In this document: piece after piece, positions 1 through 10,964 of the stretch
Layout of the letters: each line of letters opens with the position of its first letter
Position numbering within the stretch: the first letter of the stretch is position 1
Source: Raphanus sativus
Lineage: Eukaryota; Streptophyta; Magnoliopsida; Brassicales; Brassicaceae
NCBI RefSeq assembly: GCF_000801105.2
Contig: NC_079513.1
Location: 26,891,640-26,955,639 of the forward strand
DNA: 64,000 bases
Direction of reading: 5' to 3'
Notes under the pieces: generated by a model
What the model was told of the DNA's origin: nothing
The model's input: the letters and a program-made list of their open reading frames with translations, nothing else
The model's database searches: none
Program-made: the position numbers and the translations under genes

Positions 1-601
1 TATTTTTGGCAGATATAACTTATATATTTTGAAGTTATATGTCAATATATCTGTTTAAATCATATTAGTCGTGAAATCTTTAAAATTACTTAAGTTTTTA
101 GAAAATTTATCATTTCCACAAAAAACCTTCCTTATCTTCCATACTTAGTGTGTATATGGTGATGCCATAATAAGGTGAATTATACAAATTGCATATTTTC
201 TGATTTTTTTTTCTATGCAAGTGTTATATATGATCTAAAACTGTCTAAATGCATTGGTTTACTAAAATTTATTTATTTTTCACGTGGTATTACTAATAAA
301 TGTTGAAATTTGCAAAAGTATTACTATGAATAAGATAGTATTACTACTACCTTAGGTACTACTAAGTGTAAATATAATAATAGTGTTTTTAAAATATTTG
401 GCATGCACACATTTAAAATGAGTGACATTTTAATTATATATTAATAACATGGGTTAAATATGTTATAGACAATTTAAACATGTTTGAAGCTTTTTTATTT
501 ATCTTAGTAATACCTAGTAAAACTAGTAGTTCAAAAATTTTCTTCCACTCAGTGTTTTATTTTTAATTTTACTTTATTTAGTTGTACATATAATACCAGT
601 G

Positions 602-641
<40 letters not shown>

Positions 642-946
642 TTAAATGTATAATTTAATATTAAAAATTATAAGCATATGTTAAATACAAATTCTTGAAA
701 AAGAGATTTATATATGATCTATACGACCAACAAAATCAATTTTTGTTGCTAGTATTTCATTCGAATCAACAAAAATTGATTTGTTTGAAATTTTTTTTTT
801 GAGCAAATAAAATATATGTATATTTACTGTAGTTATGTAAAATAAAGCTGGATATCACGTGGTCTGGTGGTAGTGTTCTTTGATTGTTTGTTTTACGTAT
901 TTTATTTTAAACGGAATACATAGAAAATCTAGTGTATGGAACTATA
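1..946. other. AT-rich intergenic DNA with (TA)n microsatellite
   Basis: No credible coding region is visible. A pure TA dinucleotide run lies at about 606-638. Around 855-872 there is a motif, GTGGTCTGGTGGTA, that recurs at 1639-1652 on the other side of the hAT-like element. The rest is AT-rich sequence without recognisable structure. Confidence 0.6.
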
Positions 947-1065
947 CAATGAAGCTACGTTGCATGGAAACGGAAGCGGGTACGTGGAAGCGGAAACGTA
1001 TGGAAGCGCGGAAGCGAAAATTTTTAAAAAATTAGGAAGCGGGTACGTGTTGGAATCGTATATCC

Positions 1066-1096
<31 letters not shown>

Positions 1097-1632
1097 ATAT
1101 AATTTAGGACTAAAAATCATATGATTTAAATTTAAAATAAAGCATTTATTAATTTATAATAATTTTGAAATAATTTCATATTAAATTATAAAAAACACAC
1201 ATAAATTAAGTTTAAATAAATTATGATGATAATTATTTTTAAAACTTCATAAATTTATTGACATAATATATTTGAATATGTGATATATCTTTAATAAAAC
1301 CTTTAATACATAAAGATAATTTATAGTACAATATTAGTTTTAATTTTGTATATTTCTATTTTCTTTAATTCATTACTATTAAAATTTGGATTTTATATAA
1401 ACTAAAAACTATGTTTTTGTATCTTTATTAATTATGACAATGGGTTTTAAAATAAAACGGAAGCGTGATTCCAAAATGGAATCGTAAGCTTCCAACGTGT
1501 TTTTAAAGAGAACATTTTGGAAACGTTTTGGAAGCGAGATTCCGTAAGCTTCCACAAGATTCCGATTCCGATTCCGATTCCAAAGCGGGAAGCGGACATC
1601 CGATAAAGCTTCCGTGCTACCTAGCAATGAAG
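947..1632. mobile_element. Non-autonomous hAT-like DNA transposon
   Basis: The element spans 955-1624 and is flanked by a perfect 8-bp direct repeat, CAATGAAG, at 947-954 and 1625-1632. Its ends are imperfect terminal inverted repeats: the left end reads CTACGTTGCATGGAAAC and the right end, reverse-complemented, CTAGGTAGCACGGAAGC (13 of 17 match). Both subterminal regions are rich in GGAAGCG-type motifs, as expected for transposase-binding repeats. The core is AT-rich and has no transposase ORF. An 8-bp target duplication is typical of hAT elements. The superfamily call is inferred from the duplication length and end structure. Confidence 0.72.
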
Positions 1633-1697
1633 TGACATGTGGTCTGGTGGTACCGGCTTGGTTTCTTAACAACCCAACCCCGTGTTCGACCATGGTT
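1633..1697 (+). repeat. Possible tRNA-derived SINE head
   Basis: The sequence contains an A-box-like GTGGTCTGGTGGTA at 1639-1652 and, about 40 nt later, a B-box-like TGTTCGACCATG, followed by a T-rich run. This resembles the internal Pol III promoter of a tRNA-derived SINE. A second copy of the A-box part lies at 859-872 without a B box. No full cloverleaf or poly(A)-plus-TSD structure was found, so the call is weak. Confidence 0.25.
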
Positions 1698-2008
1698 TTT
1701 TTTTTCTTTTTAATGAGTGGCAGTTTAGTAATTATCTCTTCGTTTTCCTATTAGGGTTTTGGCGATTTTGCAAATTTTTTCTGCGGCCGCCATGGATTTT
1801 CTTCGAAGAATCTTAAGTTTTTATGGGTTTTATTTGTTGTTTGTACATCAAAACTATAGATTAATCGATACTCATTGATTTGGAATTTCAAAATCGCGAA
1901 AAACAAAACATTTTTTGTTTTAATACACCTAACTATCCGATGGATAGAAATTGCCATGGACATGAGCTGAACTCGCCGGAAAGTTGGGCATCTTCACCGC
2001 GTTTTAGA

Positions 2009-2051
<43 letters not shown>

Positions 2052-2655
2052 GAGGTCTTTGTCGACAGAGTAAGGGGGAAAAAGAAAACCTTCGAGATAG
2101 GTCAGAGTGTTAGCTTAGGTTGGATTGTAATTTACATAACTGATTAAGGCTATTATAGTATTTAGCCACGTTTCCGTAATTAAAAGAAAATAAAAATAAA
2201 TGATTTATTAAGATGGGTCAAAATAGAATAAAGCTCCTAGTAACTAGGGCAAATTAGAATAAAGTCCGAAGAAGGGTAAGTCGAAGAGCAGTATTACGTT
2301 TTCGATTTTGTTTTAGAGTCATACAGGCCCGTACCAAAGGAACAAAAACGAAATAGAAAGCCCATCTACCAGAAGGACAAAAACAAAGATTTCAACTTTT
2401 TCTGCTTAGGACACGTGTCCAAAAACGCCCCATTCTCTTTTGCTGAGGTGGATGCAGGAGAAGGCAGATTTGTCTACTTTATTGTCATAGATACAAAGTA
2501 CTATTTCATACTCCTTCTCTATTTCTTAATAAATATCATGTCATTTTAGCATTTTTTCTTGTTATATAAAAAATATCATTATACAATTTTAATGTAATTT
2601 ATATTTATTTTTAGTTCAATATTAATTACAAAATGTATTAATCTTATAAATAAAT
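1698..2655. other. Intergenic DNA with (GA)n repeat and a Stowaway-like end
   Basis: A GA dinucleotide run occupies about 2011-2048. Near 2510 the sequence TACTCCTTCTCTATTTCTTA followed by an AATAAATATCA-type stretch resembles a Stowaway MITE left end, but no matching right end is present before the ILP1 remnant starts. No gene is supported. Confidence 0.4.
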
Positions 2656-2674
2656 TTATTTGTATAAAATACTA

Positions 2675-4023
2675 TTGATAACAAAACATGCTTCAGCTAC
2701 TCTGGAAAGGAGAATTGCAGATAACAATGATGAAATGGTAGAGCTAGGCGCCTCCGTGAAAGCAGCAATGTCAGTTCTAAAACAAGGAAGCAGTACTTCA
2801 GTGATTGCTACTGCCACAAGTGCTGCGTTGGCTGCCTCTGCTTCTATAAGACAGCAGGCTCAACCAGTCAAGCTTGATGAATTGGGCAAGGACGAAAACT
2901 TGCAGAAGCGCAGGGAATCGGAACGGAGGGATGCAGCACGGCAGAAAAGGAGAGCTCAGCGAGATTGACATGGAGATTGATGGAACTTCTCTGAAAATAG
3001 AAGGAGAATCAAGCACTGATGAGAGTGACAGCGAGACTTCAGCGTATAAGGAAATCAGAGACAAGATACTTCAGTGTGCTGATTCTGCTGAATAAGAGAC
3101 TAGAGCTTGTTATATTCGTCTGATTCTTTATTTGTTGGGGCATCAGTGTGTCTTATGAGAAATATATGCATGTGGAAAGACATCATAGCGCTTCCAGTGT
3201 CGGAGAGCTTGGCTCTGAGTGAGCTTCTGTTTGGAAAAGTCCTACCTCACGTCAGAAGCATTTCATCAAATATCCATGATGCTGTCACAAGAATTGAATA
3301 GATCGTTGCTTCTTTGTCTGGAGTATGGACTGGACAAAGCGTCACTAGAACTCACAGGTAACAATAATTTCTTCCAACAAAATTTTGCTCTCTCACCAAT
3401 TGTCATAGTTCATTTTATCATAGTCCCATCTTGTGTTGTTGTATATCATTTCCCGTTTCTGTTACAATCTGTCTGCATGAAAAGTTAAGCTGTTGATTTT
3501 CATTGAGTGTTAATGCAAGAATAAAGAAAGTGAAACTATGAAATCAGGAGTAAGACATTTTACATATTTGATGATTTTGATCTTGCAAAAATGTCTAGGC
3601 ACTTCCGTCAAAATTAGAAGTACTGGTCAGGCTATGGTCTTCATGCTCATTCACCTAAGAAAAATCATCATCACTGTTGACATGTTAGTAGCATCTCATA
3701 TTAGGAAATTTACCAGTTTGTGTTGCAATTCGCCTTGAAACATACTAAAACGTTCTCTTTGATTTTGCAGTCAGCCGTTGCAACCACTTGTGGATTGTAT
3801 TCTGGCACTTGGAAAAAATCTCGAGAAACGGCATGCGTCAGGACTTGATGATGCGGAAACCACAGGTCTTGCCCGCAGGTTGAAGAGAATGCTAGTGGAG
3901 CTCCACGAACACGATCACGCCAGAGAAATTGTCAGAACAATTCAGTCACAAGGAGGCAGTGTGGTGAAATCTCTAAAGGGTGAGATACACCATTCAAAGG
4001 ATTTTGCATTTCAAGATGTATGA
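2675..4023 (+). pseudogene. ILP1: Broken ILP1-like (GCF-C family) gene fragment
   Basis: Pieces match my recollection of Arabidopsis ILP1 (INCREASED LEVEL OF POLYPLOIDY1, At5g08550), a nuclear GCF-C/GCFC protein linked to spliceosome function and cell-cycle control. Visible segments, in order: MVELGASVKAAMSVLKQGSS and a KLDELGKDENLQKRR region (2730-2960); IEGESSTDESDSETSAYKEI (2990-3090); LMRNICMWKDI through VLPHVRSISSNIHDAVTR (3150-3300); and a C-terminal piece with ARRLKRMLVELHEHDHAREI (3775-3960). Frame changes occur near 2960 and 3300, and stops near 2968 and 3094. The large central region between the SAYKEI and MRNICMW blocks is deleted, and the N-terminus is absent. One intron (about 3358-3770, GT...AG) survives, so this is not a processed copy. 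It cannot encode a full protein. A functional copy probably lies elsewhere. Confidence 0.8.
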
Positions 4024-4329
4024 CAATGTGATTAAAGTGAACCGCCAACTGCGATTAAATGTAACGGAGTGAACTTGTACCTCATATTTTTTTTTAACTT
4101 ATTAATAAATGTACAGAAACTCAAACCTTGACAAGTGAGGACATAGATAATGCAAACCTTTTAAACCTTAGAAAATATTCCCAATAGTTAAGTGAGTATT
4201 AATAAAATGGAGTTTGGTATCTGAACTGCTCACATGAGCTTGTGATTGGTCGCAAATGGCTGTTCGCAGTTCATACTTCTGTCACATGAGATGTTTTCTC
4301 TGGAGCAGAGACAGTTGATGCTGTTTCTT

Positions 4330-5100
4330 GTGCCTAACGTCAAAGAAACAATGGCTGGTTTAGTGCAGTAAAATTACTGAGATGTTTGGAAGAGGGATAT
4401 ATATACAGCAGCATGATCTTAGTGAAGAAAGCGTAACAGAAACTATATGCTTCCTCACTCTATTCAAAGAAAACGAGATGTCACGAATGTTGTTGTTGGA
4501 CTGTTGACAGTTATCTACATACGTATGGGGAGTTTCTGCTCCAACCGTGGCGATATATGCAGAAGTCTGAAGTTAGATTGGGTGCATTCAGTTAGGCAGA
4601 TTTCAACATGACAAAGATGCATTATTAATGACACAGTTTCTCTTTGGGGAAGAGAAACTTCCAAGTGGCAACATAAATAGAGATACAGGAAACACCAAAC
4701 TGTTTCAGGGTTGAAGTCATGTCTGAGTGATTGTCGTCTGTTCACAATGAGAGTTTGCTATATCTCGTTGGTGTGTTGTACTGTTTAGAGCGTGATGGCA
4801 AGAGCGCGACAAGACATATCTTTTATGTTTGTGAAATTCTAATTACGTGGTGTTTGTGTTCTTGTTCGAGCAAACAAGAGACTGTTGTGTTATCGTCGTG
4901 TAAAACTGAAAACATGGTAGGGACTGAAACCGTGAAAGATGCTATATGTTCTCAAGAGTTTCATCGGCTTATATCCGAGCGTGAACAGAGAGTGAACAGA
5001 GAGACGTCTTGATGAAAGAGTTTGGGAATTTAAAGCTCAAAAAAGTGAGAGTTATTATTGGAAGTTTGTAAAAAATAGATTTCAAGGTTAATGGAGAGAT
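4330..5100 (+). mobile_element. Ty1/copia retrotransposon remnant, RNase H end
   Basis: At about 4800-4990 the forward strand reads a degenerate copia RNase H region: HIFYVCEILITWC, then SSKQETVVLSSC, then a MVGTETVKDAICSQEF segment. These correspond to the usual copia motifs (TGxxFxLG..ISW, KQxxVALSSCEAEF, EAxWL). The final bases before 5101, AATGGAGAGAT, sit where the polypurine tract before a 3' LTR is expected. The upstream polyprotein is too decayed to recognise. This is an old inactive element. Confidence 0.6.
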
Positions 5101-5394
5101 TGTTGGAATATGCTTAAAGTTAACTCGAAGAGTAAGCAACCTAATCCTACCGAGTTATGATTCATGAAAGGATTAGAAAAATATCCAAATATGTTATACC
5201 TACTGGGTTTAGGAAATTTAGTTAAAAAAAATGGGTTTAGGAAATTTCGTTTATATATAAGGAGATGTAAGGGTGTTACATAACTTAATAAATTTTGTGA
5301 TTGAGATATTTTTCTCAAGAGATTAATAAGAGAGTTATTCTTATTATCTAGTTCTTATTTATTGAAATTCATAAGAGATTCTATAGAAAGAACA
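5101..5394 (+). repeat. Probable copia 3' LTR
   Basis: The stretch begins with TGTTGGAA, a common copia LTR start, directly after a purine-rich tract. It contains a TATATATAAGG promoter-like motif at about 5252 and ends near AAGAACA. There is no 5' LTR in the window to confirm the limits, so the right edge is approximate. Confidence 0.45.
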
Positions 5395-6944
5395 ATCTGT
5401 CTGATACAAAGCATCAAATACTCAAGCTCTTGTTGTGCAAATACAGAGGCCTTTCTCTTTGGCCAATTACAAGGCGGTTGATGCAAGCACTGAGTCTGAT
5501 GGAGCAGTCAAAAACGTATGGCTACTACAACAATCTGGTGAATGCACTAAATGTTCAGTGAATGCATATTTTTTTGTTTGTAGAGAACAATGAGGCTTAA
5601 CCGTAATAAGATACTCCTCAAGTCACAGTCTCACTTCCAAATACAAAATCCGACTCTAGCAAACTACGACGACTTCTTTTCATCTCTTCCATCTTAGTCA
5701 TGACAAAGAAGGTTTGTAATCTCGATGTATAGATTCAATGCATTAGTTTTTCAGGTGGGGTATCAGGTATACAATCTCGATGTTAGGTAGGGGTATGTAA
5801 CAAATGGCCTGCGGACCATTTAATTACCTCTCACGTGTATCTTACGTGTTTCGGCTTTTCGTTGAGGCTCAAATGTTATGATGATTGTGGTTTCTTAGTC
5901 TAAAACTATTACACTTCCTAATGTGCTTCAGTGTAATCATTTTTGTGCTTGTAACTATTAATATGGAGACGGCTCAAGTTTCTCCGGAGTAAATCAAGCG
6001 CTAGCATGTTGTACATTTTAAGTTTATTTGAAGATGTATGACTTTGCAATTTATAATAATCTGAAGATGTATGACTGTACAATTTAACTAATATTTTGAC
6101 TATTTCTATAGTAAGGAAAGTTCAATCTTTTTTCTTCATTGCATTTTACAAGAATAAAAAAAGAATAGGAAAAACATAAGAAAAAATAAGAAAAATACAA
6201 GGGAAAAATCATGTTACCAATATGTTCACAGCCGAATCATGTTTAAAAATAAGCTCCAGAAAGAGCATTCTTCATCAGAAGCTTGTTGCAGCCTCATTTA
6301 GCTTGTTTTCAATACCTTTAACCGTGTTCATGATAGAGCCTTACTATGATAATATTGCTGAAACGTTAAAAAGAACAGTCTCAAGTAGGGAGATCCCGAG
6401 CTTGATCCCAATTAAGAGAAATCAGTCTCTGATCCAAATAAACCAATTCCCGGCCAATTTCATCCAGATCATCATGCCAAGTCAGTTGCTTCCTACACTT
6501 GCCAGCTCATCAATCAACCTAACGTATACGTATCATCAGTTCCTTTCAGATTCATAAGCTTTCTTCATCTCTTCCATCTTAGTCATGACAAAGCATACTA
6601 ACAAAAACTTTTGGCATGTAAGAACTACTTCACTATCTAGTTTACATGCTAACCAAAAGATTTACATTCAACCAAAAATCTAAGTAGAACATCATTTTCT
6701 TCTTTCCAATGACTAAAGCAAAACAAAAACATCCATGTAGACGTTGAGTGTTGCTATGGTAAACATTACATGAAGACAAGTTAATAAAACCACACAACTC
6801 TCTTAAACAATACCATGTTACCAACCTTTTTTTACCTTTTATATATATGAAAAAACTAGTTTCTTTCAACACAAAGTGATCATTCTTACCAATACTAAGA
6901 AAGTTAAGAAAGAAAGAGAAGAAGCTTCCTCTTGTAAGTGTAAG
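5395..6944. other. Intergenic DNA with dispersed direct repeats
   Basis: No supported gene. The 30-bp segment at 5679-5708 is repeated exactly at 6564-6593. A longer imperfect block at about 6083-6240 recurs at about 7268-7440. Between 6240 and 6560 the minus strand has short stretches that look like decayed coding sequence, but every frame is interrupted and I cannot name it. Confidence 0.45.
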
Positions 6945-7286
6945 ATGAATGGAACAATTGCATCTTTCAAGATGATTATGATGATGTTCCTCATATGTAT
7001 TCTCTCTCCACTATATGGTAAGTTCAATACATTTAATATCATGTTAAATATTAAGATATCAAGTTGTTGATTGTTGTAAACTTCTCTAGCTTCGGAGAGT
7101 CCCAAACAATCGCCAACATCTTCTTCCTTCAAGTGTGCTCCATGTGGTCATGGGATGGAAGCAAGTCCAAAGTGTGTTTGCAAGAACCCCATCAAAGGAA
7201 ACATGTACTTTCCTCATCCATCCTTGAAAGAAGTAAAAAACTCGATGAGGAACTTGCTTATCCAATTGATTTTACTAATATCTTGA
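6945..7286 (+). CDS. Small secreted cysteine-rich peptide (2 exons)
   Basis: Joining exon 1 (6945-7017) to exon 2 (7090-7286) gives an 89-residue protein. The 72-nt intron has a strong donor, G|GTAAGT, and a pyrimidine-rich acceptor, CTTCTCTAG. Residues 1-25 form a clear signal peptide (MNGTIASFK followed by a MIMMMFLICILSP core), with likely cleavage after LYA. The mature part has exactly four cysteines, C40, C43, C53 and C55 (C-x2-C-x9-C-x-C), in a basic Pro/Ser-rich context. An intron just after the signal peptide is common in plant secreted-peptide genes. I do not recognise the family. The last residues (LLIQLILLIS) are hydrophobic and lie where a dispersed repeat begins (7268 onward), so the original C-terminus may have been replaced. 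It could be a functional gene or a recently decayed one. Confidence 0.5.
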
Positions 7287-9443
7287 CTATTTCTATTGTA
7301 TAGTAAGAAAAGTTTAATTTTTTTCTTGATTAAATTTTACAAGAAGAAAAACAAAAAGTAAGAAAAACATTAAAAAAATAAGAAAAACATAAGGAAAAAT
7401 AAGGAAAATACAAGGGAAAAAACCAATATGTTCACAACCAAATCTTTATGTTTAGAAAGTAATATTTTAATGTCAAACCACTAATTTATTTTGAAAAGGC
7501 ATGTAATCTTACTAGTTAAATTATTATGTTTAATTTTGTATATATTTTAGTTATAGTGATATATATTTTATCGGTTGGATGGTTAGGTTAAGTAAGTCTA
7601 TTATATAAGTGTAGGTATGAAAAATTAGTAAACAATACATGAATTTACAAAAAAAAAGAATTTAACCAATAAATGAACCATACTTAAATATAAAATTTTC
7701 CTTTGAACACTAAGAATATCAAAGTTTCTTTAATCAATGATGGTTTAGCAATCAAAATTTAATATGTTTTTAATATATATGGAAAATTCTATAAGAATGA
7801 ATGAGTAGACGAATTGCGAGAAACTGCAAGTGTACTTTGGTGGTATCAGCATTGAGAAACTTGAACTCAAAGCTCCATGTCTGAGTGATACAAGCCCTAA
7901 ATCTTTCATCCCGTTCCTACAATGCATGTATAGTGTTTCGAGTACACCTAAATTGTTTATGATGACGACTTGTTTCGATGAAAAAGGGAGTACTCCTTAT
8001 GGCATTACCATTTCGTTCATCAGAGCTGAAATAGTGGAACTCTGAGCTTATCCACACTTATAGTATTAACATTTGAATTTTTTTTAGTCTTTTGATCAAA
8101 AAAAAAAAGAATTTTTTTTAGTCTTTCTTCGCATCTATGCTAAGTTAGCAGCATGGACAACTTTTCAACTAATATACATTAAAAATTCTATAAAGTAATA
8201 GTGTTGAAACGATAACATTTTATTAATTTATAGAGATATTAATTTACAAAAAATAGATTTTTCTATTTTAAAATATATTTTTATCTAAAGTAAGAAAAAT
8301 GATTTGATTTTAGTGTATATACATTAATTAATTTTTTGAAATTCGATATTTATATTGACTTAATTATATTATTTGGTGTATATAAAATATGGTCTACAAA
8401 TTTTATATATGATTTTAAATATAATTTTACTAAACCTCATAAAAATATGTTAAATGTTAAAAATACAAAATAATTACATTGTGAATATAAAACAAACAGT
8501 ATAAGAATCAATTCATACTTATATAAAATGTGCATACATGTAAATTCTTAATTTATAATTTTAATAAACCACATACTTACAAAGATTTAAAAAAAATATT
8601 ATCTTATTATTTTATCAATTTATATTTTATTTTAAAACGGCATAATTTGAAACCGAAAAAATTATTAATTTCTAGTATTTATTAATTTATCGAGTATAAG
8701 CTACAACTCGCATTGTTGCTCTTCATCTTAGAATTTCTATTACACAGTCTTTAATCATATCAAAAGACAATCTAGTTAGCTATACAGACGTCCTGTATGA
8801 ACGACTTGTGATTAAGTAGACAAAAAAAAACTTCTAAAGCCGATATGAATATCAACTATATAGTAATGGTGAACCATGAGTGCGTGGCGTCACCTTTTTT
8901 TTTGTTCAAAGATATATTCTTATTTTCCCTTTTCAAAGGTGGTTATTAGGTGCAAAAAAAACCCGGAAACCAAGAATCAAACCGAAACCTTCGGATACCC
9001 GAACAGTTCATATATTTTTATATCCAAAATAACTGAACCGAACAGATAATCAAATATATAAAAATATTAATTATATATACATACATATAACATAACTAAA
9101 TACATATTTCTATTTTAAAAACCTATATGTAAAAATATTTATTATGACGGTGAACAAATGTGCGTGCGTCACCAGTACTTCAAAAAGCAGGGGAAGACGT
9201 GCGTATCAAGCCCCACTTGTGAGTTCTGGTCTAGTACATTAAGGCTCTGTGTGTATGATGACTGTGGTTTCAACTTTTCATTTATATATTAGCCACAATT
9301 TGTATTGTTGTTCTACACATTAGACAGAGTTTAGTTGGTTGGATACAAACGTTTGTGATTGAGTAAAAATCAGAAGAAACAAAAAAACATTTGGAAAAGT
9401 ATTTTTTATTAGTATTGAAGTTGTGGTTTCTTGAACATGTATC
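7287..9443. other. AT-rich intergenic DNA with repeat fragments
   Basis: The block at 7287-7440 repeats the one near 6083. A codon-like stretch at 7830-8045 is listed separately. At about 8170-8700 there are ends resembling the Emigrant type (TTCTATAAAGTAATA on the left, TTATTAATTTATCGAG on the right), but they are too degenerate for a firm call. At 8940-9130 there is an ACCGAA-rich segment of a kind also seen near 49.6 and 54.6 kb. A GGTGAAC...TGCGTG..GTCACC motif occurs at about 8869 and again at about 9149. Confidence 0.4.
7815..8045 (+). pseudogene. Unidentified coding-like fragment
   Basis: A 71-codon open frame starting at 7830 has coding-like composition, with blocks FGGISIEKLELKAPCLS and CFDEKGSTPYGITISFIRAE, ending in a stop at 8043-8045. 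The upstream region is AT-rich with no acceptor or further exon that I can support. It may be the last exon or a stranded fragment of a gene I cannot identify. Confidence 0.25.
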
Positions 9444-10964
9444 TTAAGGAATAGTAGTGGAATCATCTTCTTCATTTGAATCTTCTCTATCCGAAGAAGA
9501 AGAATCAGCCGCTTTCTCAAACTCCACCATTTTCTCAAGTGAGTCCAAGTCTCCAGCTTCAGCAAGCGCCTGTATCCTCAGCTTCTCTGCCTCTTCACTG
9601 AATTTTTTGTAGAGATGGACAAAGTTAAAGGAACATTGCAAAAACATAAATTCAATTTAAACAAGGTTCAATCCTACAGGGAACTTACCCTGTAACTCCG
9701 AATATTTCCTTGACAACCAAGGAATTGTCTTTTAAGCAGAAGTCAGGAAGCTGTTGACAAGAGGACAAAGTCAGAAAACATAAGCAGATTATTACAGCTA
9801 GTAAAAAGTAAAGTTTCCACATTCATTACCTCGGAAAGATAGTATATCTTTCCAAAAAGCGTCTGCACGGCTAGTTTTCTCTTGAAACCTTTCTCTGTAA
9901 ACCCCTGCTTATTCATCACAACAGGACCTGCAAATAGAGAAGATTGTTACAATGTAGAAGCTTTATTCTATACTCTAATAGGTTTGATTTTAGTTCTACC
10001 TTTGTCTTTAACAATACCACGGGAGATCTCATTTAAAACCTCAGGAATCTGAGACTCATTCAAACCAGAAGCTCTTCTGAGATGTATAAGACTTGCAACA
10101 AGGTCAGGATTAAACGGTTTCTCATTCAACGCGTAGTGAATGTACTTCCGCAAGATCTCCTCCATGTTAAACTCTGTCTGGATTCAGACAAAACGAAACA
10201 GCATTCTCATGTTAACATTCTGTATTTGAATAATTTACAAAGATGAACAGAGCATAAAAGTTCACACCTTTTCTTCAAGTGCCTTGAGCTCAAAGCTACT
10301 CACAGTGCCTTCTCTCTGTAACAGCTCGTCGATAGATCTACACAGCATTGCATTCTGATTCACCTAGAGATCAATATTCAAAAATCCAAACTTTGAATCA
10401 GTTCATGTTTTTTCAACTAGTAAAAGATCACAAGAGTACAGAGTGAAACAGAGAGTGAAAAACAGAGTAGCAAGAACAGAGTGAGTTTACTAGTTTCTTG
10501 CGTTGTGCGTTAGGAGAAGAGAAGTTATTAACGGTTTTGACGACGGCAGTGACGAGAGTGGCGCCGGCGTAAGTTAACGGGACGGCGAGCATCCACGGCA
10601 ACTTGGTGCTTCCAACTCGGGGACCTGGAAGCGCCTGAGCCACTGAACCAGTGAACTGGACTAGCTCTAACGCCTTCTCTTGAATCCACAGCATATCCTC
10701 CTCTATTTCCTCTTCTGCTTCTTCCTCCTCGCTCAAATGCTTCTTCTCCGGCTGTTTCTTGTTCTCAGTCGTCTTCTCCGCCGTGAGAGCTTCCGATGGG
10801 TTCTTGGAAGCTGAGGAGCAAGTAGAGTGTTGACGACGGAAAGACGGTGAGGAGATGAAGAATGGTGTTTTAGGGGAGGAGCGAGGGAGAAGAAATGGTT
10901 GGACATTGTGTTGGGTTCGACTATGGAGGAGAAGTTTAGATGAAGGTAGGACAAGGGACGCCAT
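9444..10964 (-). CDS. Plastid-targeted protein, At5g08540-like
   Basis: Six exons on the minus strand (10964-10491, 10363-10268, 10177-10000, 9927-9830, 9750-9689, 9597-9444) join in frame with GT-AG introns to a 353-residue protein. The first ~50 residues are Ser/Arg-rich without acidic residues, as in a chloroplast transit peptide. An acidic EEEEAEEEIEED stretch follows. Then comes a conserved region with a short hydrophobic segment (WMLAVPLTYAGATLVTAVV) and the exon-3 block EEILRKYIHYALNEKPFNPD. The C-terminus is acidic. Position and content fit At5g08540, which databases have labelled a ribosomal RNA methyltransferase J-like protein. I see no S-adenosylmethionine-binding motif, so I would not assign that activity. 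The start is the first in-frame ATG and gives the transit peptide. Confidence 0.82.

Noticed and set aside
1409..1693. Minus-strand 94-codon frame with Arg-Asn repeats
   Set aside because: It lies across the hAT-like element and its GATTCC repeats; the repeat composition explains it.
1633..1697. tRNA gene
   Set aside because: A- and B-box-like motifs exist, but no acceptor stem, anticodon arm or terminator fits a functional tRNA.
5096..5323. AGAGAT repeats at 5095-5100 and 5318-5323 as target duplication of a short solo LTR
   Set aside because: The upstream copy is part of the polypurine tract after a copia RNase H remnant, and the same motif recurs by chance at about 5372.
6222..6557. 111-codon plus-strand frame
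   Set aside because: Codon and residue use look random, and the frame overlaps dispersed repeats; no family recognised.
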